A stretch of 9,621 nt of DNA from an archaeon. Its GTDB lineage: Archaea; Nanobdellota; Nanobdellia; Woesearchaeales; JAHJEM01. The position numbers and the translations under genes were made by a program. The DNA lies in assembly GCA_020057445.1 (NCBI GenBank), contig JAGVFV010000006.1, forward strand, positions 1 through 9,621. Reading direction: 5' to 3'. Shown here in pieces: positions 1 to 5,898 of this stretch (within the stretch, counting starts at the first letter, position 1; the number at the start of each line of letters is the position of its first letter). Below the pieces are notes generated by a model that worked only from the letters and a program-made list of their open reading frames with translations, made no database searches and was not told the DNA's origin.

Positions 1-852
1 AACGGCCACTGGATCTCGATTTGCCCGTCGCGCTGGAAAGTGAACAAGCCAAACCAGCTCATCTACACATTCGACCTTTTCGGGACGATCAACCGAGAGA
101 AGACAGCCACAGACAGTATCATCCTCGAATTCATGGTAGTCTACAGGGAGAATGAAAAAGAGCCGTTCCAAGTGACAGGTTTCCTGAAACCCGCAAAGAT
201 CCCACTCCTCGACCCTGACCTAGAAAGGCACTTCAAGGGGAACCATGAGTCATTCCTCAACCTCATCACCATCCTCTTCAACGCCATGTCGAAACAGGAC
301 CATAGATTCAAGGATTTAAGGATGCATGAAGAAGAAGCCGCAGAAGCGACACAAAAAATCAACCCTCCTCCGAAAATGCGGGAAACAGCATCTAACGAAG
401 GGCATCCTCTCATCAAGATGATCGGATTCCTCAACAACACGGTCGATGACCTGAAAGCTGAGACGCAATGGAGAGGATTCATCCCCAGGAAGGAAGGCAT
501 CAATCTTGTTCTGTACGGCGAGGAGATCAGTCTCATACGATTCGCGAGAAAAACAGTCCCGTCGATAGATCAGGACATCAATCAGCCGATCGTCGGGACG
601 ACCAGGACAGTCATCGGAAAGGACGACCGCTTCATCGAGAAATCCATGATGGTGAACTGCTATGGTCAGAGTTTCGCGTTCACCTACACCTACCTCAATC
701 CTGAAAATCAGCTGACGCTCACCATGCGCGTCAATGATATGGTCGCAATAGAAAAATCAGAGAAAGTGACCGCGCTCACCCAGGACATGATTAACACACT
801 CGTGAACATGCTCACGCGGGAATGCATAAAAGATATCAACACAAAAATATAA
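1..852 (+). CDS. Hypothetical protein, 5'-truncated by the window edge
   Basis: I do not recognise this protein. The frame is open from base 1 to the TAA at 850-852, giving about 283 visible residues. The first plausible start is a GTG at 40, but it has no TATA element upstream and the GGAAAG before it abuts the codon, so I think the gene begins outside the window. The protein looks soluble, with no signal peptide or membrane segment in the visible part. A mixed N-terminal half is followed by a charged, Glu/Ala/Lys-rich helical stretch about 95-110 residues after the GTG, then a C-terminal half rich in alternating hydrophobic residues suggesting beta strands, and a final helix with Asp, Lys and Glu. 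Codon usage matches the GC-rich genes to the right. It converges on the beta-propeller gene with only 19 bp between stop codons. Confidence is good that it is coding and nil for function. Confidence 0.75.
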   Translation, partial: NGHWISICPSRWKVNKPNQLIYTFDLFGTINREKTATDSIILEFMVVYRENEKEPFQVTGFLKPAKIPLLDPDLERHFKGNHESFLNLITILFNAMSKQDHRFKDLRMHEEEAAEATQKINPPPKMRETASNEGHPLIKMIGFLNNTVDDLKAETQWRGFIPRKEGINLVLYGEEISLIRFARKTVPSIDQDINQPIVGTTRTVIGKDDRFIEKSMMVNCYGQSFAFTYTYLNPENQLTLTMRVNDMVAIEKSEKVTALTQDMINTLVNMLTRECIKDINTKI

Positions 853-859
853 AAAATTC

Positions 860-868
860 AAAAAAAAA
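860..868 (-). terminator. Oligo-T terminator for the beta-propeller gene
   Basis: Read on the minus strand, a run of nine T lies 4-12 nt downstream of the TAG stop of the beta-propeller gene, with a second T-rich run just beyond it overlapping the end of the convergent gene. Archaeal RNA polymerase terminates at oligo-T tracts without needing a hairpin. No comparable T-run follows the plus-strand gene, so the element appears to serve the minus gene. Confidence 0.55.
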
Positions 869-871
869 TTT

Positions 872-3133
872 CTAATCAATCCACCACGGATACGTGATGT
901 CCGTCTCGTACGGCAGGGTGATGGAATTCAGCTCGTCAAGATCATTCGCAAGGTCATTGATCTTGATGAACTTGGTCGAGATGGTGTAGAGGTTGTCATC
1001 CATGTACAGGCTTCGCTGCACCGTCGCCTGGTTCCACCAGCTCACATAGTCTGACGTCTGCGACGAATGTCTTACCTTCCCGATCTCTGTGAATCCTGAC
1101 GACGTGACCTTGTACACGTACGCGCCGTTCCAGACGCTGTTCGAGTACTGCCACTCGCTCTTCTTCTGCCGCTCCGTCACTTCAGTCACCGGAAGCACGA
1201 GGAGGTTCTTCTCCTTGCTGAAGAGGAACGCTTTGTGGTCGTGCAGCACCGGGCTGTCTGAGCCTGCCACGCCGATCTCGACGCTGTCGATGAGTTTCGG
1301 ATGCTCGACATCGCTCACGTCAAACATCGCAAGCTTGACGCCAGCGGTTGACGTGCCGCCCCAGTCGTTGCTCTCCGTATCCTTGCCGACACCGATGATA
1401 TGTGTCGCGTCATACGGGTGGAGATAGTCGCTGTAGCCCGGGATCTTGAGCTTCCCGAGGACCTCTGGGCTTTTCGGGTCGGAGAGGTCGATGACGAAGA
1501 ACGGGTCGATCCTCTTGAACGTCACCATGTACAGGCGATCGCCCATGAATCTCGTCGAATAGATCGTCTCATCAGGCGCGATTCCGGTAAGTTCCCCTAT
1601 CCTGTCCATTTTCTTATCGAGCACGTAGACGTTGTTGTGCGTTATCCTCTTCTTCACCCAGAGATCGACCGTCGTCGCGACGCGAAGATTGCCGTCGAAC
1701 TCGTCGAGCGAGAACTGGTTGAGAAGGCGTCCGTAGACCTCTCCCTTGCCGACATAATCAAATTTACCTTCGTTGATGCCGATCTTCTGGATGATGGTCT
1801 TCGAATCCTCAAATGCCTTCTTCGTGTCATATTCTTCTAACGCGTCAGTCATGTCGGTGAGCATGTCCTTGTACTCTGCCTGCAATGATGCATCGTCCTT
1901 TGCGTCCTCGAAGAACGTGGAGAGGACATCGGATATCTTTCTCCACTCATCCTGCTCTGGCAGTTCCTGGTCGAGGACTGCATGTATGTCCTCTTTAAGC
2001 TGACCCTTCAGGCGGGGCGCGACAACCTCAGTGAACCTTTTCCTGTTGTCAACATTGCCATATCCCCTGCATCCCCACCAGCACCAAAATTGCTGCTTCT
2101 GGTAGGCGATGTAGACATTATCCGTCGACACCATCAATGTGTTCGAATAGCCCATCATGAGCGTCATGCTGTCCACATACTCTCCTGTCGTGATGTCTAC
2201 AGACGCAAGCGTGTTGAACTGGTAATTCTGCTCCGGATTGTCAAAATAATAGATGTGCGGCCGGATGATGTCGCCTCCCATCTTGACCATAGGTTCGGGG
2301 ATGCCACCATAATATACTCCTTCCTGCGTGACGATGTACATCATGCCGTCGATCATGCGCGACTGATAATAGCCACCGGTGATCCTGATCGTCTTCATCA
2401 GGTCCGGATTCTTCCTGTCAGAGACATCATATATGTATATGAATGTGATCGGCCTGTAGGATTGCTGCGGCTGGATATCATACGTATTGAACGTGTACGT
2501 CTGCTCATTCCCTTCGACAAAAAGCGCGAGCCTGTCGCCGTCGATGAACAGCTGTTTTGGCTGCACTGATGACGCATAGTCGTCCTTGACCGTCTCCACA
2601 CCCTTGATCTTCGTGTCAGACACGATCTTCGCGTTCTCTGCAGCATACGCGTCGACGATCAGCAGGTGATCCTTCTGTATCATGTAGATATACCTGCCGT
2701 CATTCTTCACATAATCGCCCTCGTCGACATCCGCGACCTGGACGTTTGTCTGGGAATAATCAGTTGCGCTTCGCCCGCCTGCTGCTTGGGGAGCCGCAAC
2801 ACCTTCAGCCATAGAATCAGTCATCATCACCTTCTTGACCATGAGAGAGCTTCCACCATATGATCCTGTCTGGCCTGCTTGCCCTTGCTTTGCAAGGAAT
2901 GCTTCCACCTCATCTATGCTCTTGAATTCCTTGAATTCCTGCGTCGCAGGAGTCGCCTCTGCAGGGATCTCCTCAGTCAAGTTTGTGCCGCCTGATAGCG
3001 TGCCGCCATGTGTCCCGCCAGTCGTATCTGTCGTGCCATCATCAGGAGGTCCCGGAGGAGTGGCTGGCGTGCATGCCGCAATGGCAAGTAGTGCAATGAT
3101 TCCAACGATCCAGATATAATTAGTGCGTGTCAT
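872..3133 (-). CDS. Secreted lipoprotein with C-terminal beta-propeller domain (COG4880 / Beta_propel family)
   Basis: This is a surface-anchored beta-propeller protein of unknown biochemical role. Residues 1-20 form a signal peptide ending in the lipobox AIAAC, with Cys21 as the lipidated residue. A Pro/Gly/Thr-rich tether (22-65) follows. Family hallmarks are visible: the TNVQVADVDEGDYVKNDG block at 129-146, LNQFSLDEFDGNLRVATT at 471-488, the GELTGIAPDETIYSTRFMGD region near 513-532, and TFKRIDPFFVIDLSDP at 538-553. A helical insert (about 364-452, charged and Glu/Asp-rich) interrupts the propeller; as I recall, relatives have it too. A Trp/Cys patch, FWCWWGC (349-355), precedes the insert and could hold a disulfide. 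The length of 753 aa is usual. The start is fixed by the signal peptide and by a TATA box centred 25-26 nt upstream, implying a leaderless mRNA. The family call is firm; ligand and function are unknown. Confidence 0.97.
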   Translation of the reverse strand: MTRTNYIWIVGIIALLAIAACTPATPPGPPDDGTTDTTGGTHGGTLSGGTNLTEEIPAEATPATQEFKEFKSIDEVEAFLAKQGQAGQTGSYGGSSLMVKKVMMTDSMAEGVAAPQAAGGRSATDYSQTNVQVADVDEGDYVKNDGRYIYMIQKDHLLIVDAYAAENAKIVSDTKIKGVETVKDDYASSVQPKQLFIDGDRLALFVEGNEQTYTFNTYDIQPQQSYRPITFIYIYDVSDRKNPDLMKTIRITGGYYQSRMIDGMMYIVTQEGVYYGGIPEPMVKMGGDIIRPHIYYFDNPEQNYQFNTLASVDITTGEYVDSMTLMMGYSNTLMVSTDNVYIAYQKQQFWCWWGCRGYGNVDNRKRFTEVVAPRLKGQLKEDIHAVLDQELPEQDEWRKISDVLSTFFEDAKDDASLQAEYKDMLTDMTDALEEYDTKKAFEDSKTIIQKIGINEGKFDYVGKGEVYGRLLNQFSLDEFDGNLRVATTVDLWVKKRITHNNVYVLDKKMDRIGELTGIAPDETIYSTRFMGDRLYMVTFKRIDPFFVIDLSDPKSPEVLGKLKIPGYSDYLHPYDATHIIGVGKDTESNDWGGTSTAGVKLAMFDVSDVEHPKLIDSVEIGVAGSDSPVLHDHKAFLFSKEKNLLVLPVTEVTERQKKSEWQYSNSVWNGAYVYKVTSSGFTEIGKVRHSSQTSDYVSWWNQATVQRSLYMDDNLYTISTKFIKINDLANDLDELNSITLPYETDITYPWWID

Positions 3134-3154
3134 AACAGACCTATAAGACCTGCT

Positions 3155-3162
3155 TTTATAAA
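3155..3162 (-). promoter_or_regulatory. TATA box of the beta-propeller lipoprotein gene
   Basis: TTTATAAA is centred 25-26 nt upstream of the ATG at 3133. In archaea the start site lies about 25-27 nt downstream of the TATA centre, so transcription would begin at or next to the start codon. No ribosome binding site is present in the gap. Confidence 0.7.
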
Positions 3163-3175
3163 TATGTTGCTAAGA

Positions 3176-3226
3176 TATCAACTGAGATTGATACTATCAA
3201 CGCAAGTGAGATTGATGCTATCAACT
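3176..3226. repeat. Tandem TATCAAC/TTGATA repeat upstream of the beta-propeller promoter
   Basis: TATCAAC occurs three times, at 3176-3182, 3195-3201 and 3219-3225. The copies are separated by TGAGATTGATAC, and by the same block with a 5-nt GCAAG insertion and one substitution. The junctions create a perfect palindrome, TTGATA-C-TATCAA (3189-3201), and a one-mismatch version at 3213-3224. The array starts 13 bp upstream of the TATA box of the minus-strand gene and runs into the stop codon of the upstream minus-strand gene. It could be a multi-site operator or activator site, or a 3' processing signal for the upstream transcript. The repeat is directly visible; its function is inferred. Confidence 0.6.
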
Positions 3227-3671
3227 ACCAATTATGGTCTGCCTGGTCCCATCCGAGGGCATCGCATACCGAAGTCGGACTTGTTAAGCTCATCATCGAG
3301 TCAGGCAATCCTCCTTGAAAGCCGCACGAGCTAGTCAACACCTTCATCGAACCGTCGAACCTGCCCATCTTTATCGTGCATTGCGTCTCATACGGGACAA
3401 GCTCGACGTACTTGCACTTCGCGACCATGATGACCGCATCGCACGCAGGCGTATCTTTCCTCCCTTCCGCATCAGCAGCGACTTTTTCAGATTCGCTCAG
3501 GACATGCGTCATGACGCAGGAAAAATCAGGGCAGGCTGTCCCGTTCACCACAGGATCGCAATATGCCTGCACCTCTGTTTTCTTTTCTTGAGAACCCGTC
3601 TTCCCACCCTGCTCCGAGCAGGAAGCGACAAAGGCCATGATGACAATTAACACTATAAGACCTTTTCGCAT
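3225..3671 (-). CDS. Small Cys-rich lipoprotein, unknown function
   Basis: I do not recognise a family. The 148-aa product has a signal peptide with the lipobox FVASC and lipidated Cys18, followed by a short Gly/Lys/Glu tether (about 19-34). The mature part contains eight cysteines (38, 47, 52, 77, 86, 98, 116, 136). An even number in an exported protein suggests up to four disulfides and a compact disulfide-stabilised domain. The ATG at 3671 is supported by the signal peptide and by an AT-rich box (3695-3702) centred about 27 nt upstream. It lies divergent from the PEBP-like lipoprotein gene, sharing an 84-bp promoter region, and upstream of the beta-propeller gene on the same strand with a 91-bp gap that has its own promoter. 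Being next to two other lipoproteins suggests a shared cell-surface role, which is inference. Confidence 0.85.
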   Translation of the reverse strand: MRKGLIVLIVIMAFVASCSEQGGKTGSQEKKTEVQAYCDPVVNGTACPDFSCVMTHVLSESEKVAADAEGRKDTPACDAVIMVAKCKYVELVPYETQCTIKMGRFDGSMKVLTSSCGFQGGLPDSMMSLTSPTSVCDALGWDQADHNW

Positions 3672-3694
3672 GTTTCAGCCAAAAGACGCTCTGC

Positions 3695-3702
3695 TTAAAT
3701 AT
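3695..3702 (-). promoter_or_regulatory. TATA box of the Cys-rich lipoprotein gene
   Basis: The minus-strand ATATTTAA is centred 27-28 nt upstream of the ATG at 3671, consistent with a leaderless transcript. Confidence 0.6.
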
Positions 3703-3713
3703 CTTTTGAAAAG
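3703..3713. promoter_or_regulatory. Palindrome between two divergent TATA boxes
   Basis: CTTTTGAAAAG is a perfect 11-bp palindrome around a central G. It abuts the TATA box of the Cys-rich lipoprotein gene, where its BRE would be, and lies about 14 bp from the TATA box of the PEBP-like gene. A regulator bound here could control both divergent genes. It is AT-rich and short, so chance is a real alternative. Confidence 0.3.
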
Positions 3714-3726
3714 TGGCGGCAAAGTA

Positions 3727-3734
3727 TTATATAT
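3727..3734 (+). promoter_or_regulatory. TATA box of the PEBP-like lipoprotein gene
   Basis: TTATATAT is centred 25-26 nt upstream of the ATG at 3756. It supports that ATG over a possible TTG at 3735, which lies only a few bases beyond the box and could not be on the transcript. Confidence 0.65.
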
Positions 3735-3755
3735 TTGTGCATCTCAAACCAGCCC

Positions 3756-4334
3756 ATGCGCATACAATACACTCTTTTATTCATCATCACTGTACTCCTC
3801 ATCACATCTTGTGTAAAAAATCCAGGGCAAGAACTGCAGGACGAGACGCAGAAACCTATCCTAGAGACAGAGGAAGTTCAAGCACCAGTGGAGGTGACAG
3901 GCATGCAAATCATCTCAGACAATTTCAAGAACAGGGGAGACATACCCTTAGAATTCACCTGCCAGGGAAAGGACATCTCCCCGCATCTCGCATGGACAGA
4001 GATACCGCAAGGCACAAGGAGCTTTGCCCTCTCTATCACAGACCCTGACGCCTACGGAAGGACGTGGGTCCACTGGCTTGTCATGAACATCCCTGCGAAC
4101 GTGACAGAATTCCCAAAAGGAGCCCACGCAGGGATCCAGGTGCCAAACGACTTTGTCAAGCCAGGCTATGGTGGGCCATGCCCGCCGACAGGGAAACACA
4201 GGTACTTTTTTACGCTCTACGCGCTTGACGTCGAAGAACTCGGCACAGGAGTCAACCTGCTCAATTTCTTCGACAAGGTCGACACCCACATGATAGCGAA
4301 GGCGGAATTGGTGGGGATGTACCAGAAGAAATGA
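3756..4334 (+). CDS. PEBP family (YbhB/YbcL-like) lipoprotein
   Basis: This is a phosphatidylethanolamine-binding-protein-like domain anchored outside the cell. With the ATG at 3756 the product is 192 aa. Residues 1-18 form a signal peptide with the lipobox ITSC and Cys19 as anchor, and an acidic linker (20-45) leads to the PEBP fold at about 50-192. Ligand-pocket motifs are intact: ITDPDAYGRTWVHWL at 94-108, with the DPD triplet at 96-98 and His106, and GYGGPCPPTGKHRY at 137-150, with His148. Bacterial and archaeal relatives have poorly known roles; they are named after Raf-kinase-inhibitor-like eukaryotic homologues, and that regulatory function should not be assumed here. The longer reading frame from a TTG at 3735 would spoil the signal peptide and overlap the promoter. 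The gene is divergent from the Cys-rich lipoprotein gene and convergent with the next gene. Confidence 0.96.
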   Translation: MRIQYTLLFIITVLLITSCVKNPGQELQDETQKPILETEEVQAPVEVTGMQIISDNFKNRGDIPLEFTCQGKDISPHLAWTEIPQGTRSFALSITDPDAYGRTWVHWLVMNIPANVTEFPKGAHAGIQVPNDFVKPGYGGPCPPTGKHRYFFTLYALDVEELGTGVNLLNFFDKVDTHMIAKAELVGMYQKK

Positions 4335-4393
4335 GTACATCTGTGGGCAATCAGCTATGTTCAGTCAGCAGTAAGCTGGGTTCTGATCCCTGC

Positions 4394-5389
4394 TTATAAG
4401 AATCCGCCCTTCCTTCTATACCTGTCCAATTCCTGTTCTTCCAAGACAATGAGGTTCTTTAGGAATGCACGGCCAAACACCATGAAATCATGCACATAAG
4501 AACCTGGAATCTCGATGACACGCTCGATCGCCTCGCCATCCTTCAGTCCCAGATCATCAATCTTCTGGGCATATTTCCTTGCGATCGCGATATTGAGCTC
4601 TTTCGTCACATCCACGCCACCGAGCTTTGCCAATTTCTCGCCAAGAGTCCTCATCGCCTCGATCTGCTGTTCCCGGACAAGATAGAACTCTTCCAAAGTC
4701 CCATAAGTCTTCCTGACTACAGGGATCAGATGGTCAAGCGACCCGACAACAGCATCGATGGAGAGCTCATTCTTTCCTGCGTACGCGACGATCTCATGGG
4801 CAAGCTGCTCTCCTTTCTTATGCAACGCCGCCATCTCTTTATGGGATTCGCGCATCTCTGCGATCTTTTCCTTGAATTCATAGTTTCCGATATGGTTCTT
4901 CTTGACATACGCATCCAGGAGGTCAATGGCATACAAGAAAATGCCGCTCATCCCTTCCTTGTTGAACCTGTCGATGACATCCTCTGGCTTCACACCTATC
5001 TGCGTAAGGGACACCTTGACCTTATACTCCTTGAACTGAAAACCCATCCTACGTATCTTCTGTTCAATGAGTGAACGGACTTTCTTCTGAATAATGGGAG
5101 ATGAACGTGTCGCATCATAGATCATACGCAGGTTATTGGTCATCTCCTCAGCAAGATTCAGCCCTCCAAGGACAAGATAAGGGATGGAGAAATTCACCAA
5201 GTCATGATTCGTCTCCAGCATCGCATTCCCGAAAGCCTCATTCACCCTCTTGGTCTTCTGCCGTCTCAAGGCGATCTTTGCCAGCCTCTCCTCGCGATTG
5301 CCATTCCCATTGACCAATCTTTTCGAGAGGTCTGACAGGATGGCATCTAATCCTTCAACACCCAGGTGCTCTGGGTCAAACTCGGCCAT
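4394..5389 (-). CDS. Hypothetical helical protein, probably cytoplasmic
   Basis: I do not recognise a family for this 331-aa protein. It has no signal peptide or convincing membrane segment, and is predominantly helical and charged. An N-terminal basic segment (about 20-50, with NGNREERLAKIALRRQKTKR) is followed by a more hydrophobic part around NFSIPYLVLGGLNLAEEM, then Lys-rich helices and a long central amphipathic stretch (about 165-210) that could form a coiled coil. The C-terminus ends with RYRRKGGFL. The ATG at 5389 is preceded by a TATA-like ATTTAAAA centred 25-26 nt upstream. It stands alone, convergent with the PEBP-like gene and divergent from the tRNA locus. Codon usage matches the left flank, so it is likely a resident chromosomal gene. 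Coding status is confident; function is unknown. Confidence 0.9.
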   Translation of the reverse strand: MAEFDPEHLGVEGLDAILSDLSKRLVNGNGNREERLAKIALRRQKTKRVNEAFGNAMLETNHDLVNFSIPYLVLGGLNLAEEMTNNLRMIYDATRSSPIIQKKVRSLIEQKIRRMGFQFKEYKVKVSLTQIGVKPEDVIDRFNKEGMSGIFLYAIDLLDAYVKKNHIGNYEFKEKIAEMRESHKEMAALHKKGEQLAHEIVAYAGKNELSIDAVVGSLDHLIPVVRKTYGTLEEFYLVREQQIEAMRTLGEKLAKLGGVDVTKELNIAIARKYAQKIDDLGLKDGEAIERVIEIPGSYVHDFMVFGRAFLKNLIVLEEQELDRYRRKGGFL

Positions 5390-5410
5390 GCACGAGAGAA
5401 GTCATCCATC

Positions 5411-5418
5411 ATTTAAAA
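5411..5418 (-). promoter_or_regulatory. TATA box of the helical hypothetical protein gene
   Basis: On the minus strand TTTTAAAT is centred 25-26 nt upstream of the ATG at 5389, again with no ribosome binding site in the gap. Confidence 0.6.
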
Positions 5419-5555
5419 GGGTTCTGAGGAAAAATGGACGGAATGGTGAAAAAAGGATACTGAGAAGTCCGGCAAGATGAACGGCAATATGCACGATCAA
5501 ACTGCCGCTGACTGCGGTCTGCAATGAATATCCGATTCTTTTCCCTAAGATAAGT

Positions 5556-5563
5556 TTTATAAA
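5556..5563 (+). promoter_or_regulatory. TATA box of the tRNA locus
   Basis: TTTATAAA predicts transcription starting near 5586, giving a leader of about 48 nt before the truncated tRNA-like copy at 5634. Transcription may continue through to the complete tRNA-Thr at 5748. The rest of 5419-5555 holds nothing I can name apart from a small hairpin, CCGC-TGACT-GCGG, at 5505-5517. Confidence 0.5.
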
Positions 5564-5587
5564 TCGTCATTTAATTCGTCATTACTT

Positions 5588-5628
5588 GACTGAGGTCAGC
5601 CACTGCTAACAGCTAACTGAACCCAGTT
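5588..5628 (+). repeat. Hairpin leader, copy 1, before the tRNA-like 5' half
   Basis: The stretch contains TGAC-TGAG-GTCA (5587-5598), a weak GCT-AAC-AGC hairpin (5605-5613) and AACTG-AACC-CAGTT (5615-5628). The last two align with the leader of the complete tRNA-Thr at 5716-5741, where the second stem is GACTG/CAGTC. The outer pair has changed from A-T to G-C on both sides, so pairing is preserved. That suggests an RNA or cruciform structure under selection. Confidence 0.5.
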
Positions 5629-5633
5629 ACGAT

Positions 5634-5686
5634 GCCTCTAAGCTTCAGTGGTAGAGCGGGGAGTTACGCTCTCTCAGGGCAAAGTG
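5634..5686 (+). pseudogene. Truncated tRNA-Thr-like 5' half
   Basis: GCCTCTA at 5634-5640 is identical to the 5' acceptor strand of the complete tRNA-Thr at 5748. The following 17 nt align with its D-arm, keeping the AGTGGTAGAGC block, but the 5' D-stem strand is CTTC instead of GCTC, so the stem is weakened. GGGAG and CTCTC could then form an anticodon-like stem around a 7-nt loop. Further similarity (GGGCAAAG against GCGCAAAG) suggests the copy extends into the intron region before stopping. No T-arm or 3' acceptor strand follows; a run of seven T comes instead. The simplest reading is a decayed partial duplication of the tRNA. A small stable RNA made from this 5' half is possible but speculative. 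Confidence 0.6.
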
Positions 5687-5689
5687 GAA

Positions 5690-5696
5690 TTTTTTT
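5690..5696 (+). terminator. T-run after the tRNA-like 5' half
   Basis: Seven T in a row follow the truncated tRNA copy and could terminate a transcript started at the 5556 TATA box. The same AT-rich stretch, continuing into AATA, is alternatively placed to act as a TATA element for the complete tRNA, with a start near 5722. The sequence does not decide between these. Confidence 0.35.
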
Positions 5697-5715
5697 AATA
5701 GAACCAGTTTCGCCT

Positions 5716-5741
5716 CGGCTAACAGCCGACTGCGATCAGTC
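5716..5741 (+). repeat. Hairpin leader, copy 2, before tRNA-Thr
   Basis: Two small perfect stems lie directly before the tRNA: CGGCT-AAC-AGCCG (5716-5728) and GACTG-CGAT-CAGTC (5728-5741). They share one base and so cannot both form fully. They correspond to weaker or base-swapped hairpins in the leader of the truncated copy at 5605-5628. The 5' leader would be removed by RNase P. Confidence 0.5.
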
Positions 5742-5747
5742 AAACGT

Positions 5748-5859
5748 GCCTCTATAGCTCAGTGGTAGAGCGCGTCCTTGGTAACTTTGTGCCGAGCGCA
5801 AAGGCTTAGCACGAAGTGCAAAGAGGACGAGGTCCCGAGTTCAAATCTCGGTAGAGGCT
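5748..5859 (+). tRNA. tRNA-Thr(GGT) with a 40-nt intron
   Basis: The cloverleaf is complete. The acceptor GCCTCTA pairs with TAGAGGC without mismatch, the D-arm is GCTC-AGTGGTA-GAGC, the anticodon stem is CGTCC/GGACG, the variable loop is AGGTC, and the T-arm is CCGAG-TTCAAAT-CTCGG. The anticodon loop TTGGTAA forms once the intron (5784-5823) is removed between positions 37 and 38, giving a 72-nt mature tRNA with anticodon GGT reading ACC/ACT. The pairs G1-C72 and C2-G71 and the discriminator U73 agree with archaeal tRNA-Thr. CCA is not encoded. The 3' end of this gene is the source of the repeats found downstream, and a truncated copy lies upstream at 5634. Confidence 0.95.
5784..5823 (+). 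other. tRNA-Thr intron (archaeal bulge-helix-bulge type)
   Basis: The 40-nt intron sits between nucleotides 37 and 38. Candidate 3-nt bulges are TAA at the 5' site and AGA at the 3' site, each cut after its second base, as expected for the archaeal splicing endonuclease. CTTTGTGC (5785-5792) pairs with GCACGAAG (5809-5816) with one G-U, forming an eight-pair inner stem. The central helix TTG/CAA is only three clear pairs, with an extra base on the intron side, so it is a relaxed rather than perfect motif. Confidence 0.8.
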
Positions 5860-5860
5860 T
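5847..5860 (+). repeat. tRNA-Thr 3'-end repeat, reference copy (R0)
   Basis: CTCGGTAGAGGCTT comprises the 3' strand of the T-stem, the 3' acceptor strand, the discriminator and one flanking T. It is the parent of the downstream copies R1 to R4. The 3' ends of tRNA genes are common attachment sites for tyrosine-recombinase elements, so this is the candidate attL core. Confidence 0.6.
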
Positions 5861-5898
5861 TATTTATATATAAATTAATAAACCAATAAATAACAACA

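Noticed and set aside
141..536. Minus-strand open frame inside the first gene
   Set aside because: The translation has a Ser/Cys/Arg-rich shadow composition, and the plus-strand frame is open from the edge with normal protein composition.
1400..2569. Long plus-strand open frames opposite the beta-propeller gene (1400-1840, 1982-2569)
   Set aside because: They are antisense shadows caused by the GC-rich third positions of the real gene; their translations are rich in Arg/His/Ile without family motifs, and they lack promoters.
3735..3755. Upstream TTG start for the PEBP-like lipoprotein
   Set aside because: It adds seven residues that spoil the signal peptide N-region and lies almost on the TATA box, upstream of the expected transcript start.
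4335..4393. Hairpin terminator between the convergent PEBP-like and 331-aa genes (CAGCT near 4351 with AGCTG near 4375)
   Set aside because: The 5-bp stem has a loop of about 19 nt and no T-run on either strand, so I cannot support a terminator.
5588..5741. CRISPR array suggested by iterated GACTG motifs
   Set aside because: The motifs are 10-14 nt with irregular spacing, and the sequence between them is tRNA-like rather than spacer-like; no cas genes are present.
5634..5859. One tRNA using the 5634 5' half with the 3' half of the 5748 gene, everything between being intron
   Set aside because: GGGAG cannot pair with GGACG in the anticodon stem, and the intact 5' half at 5748 pairs perfectly.
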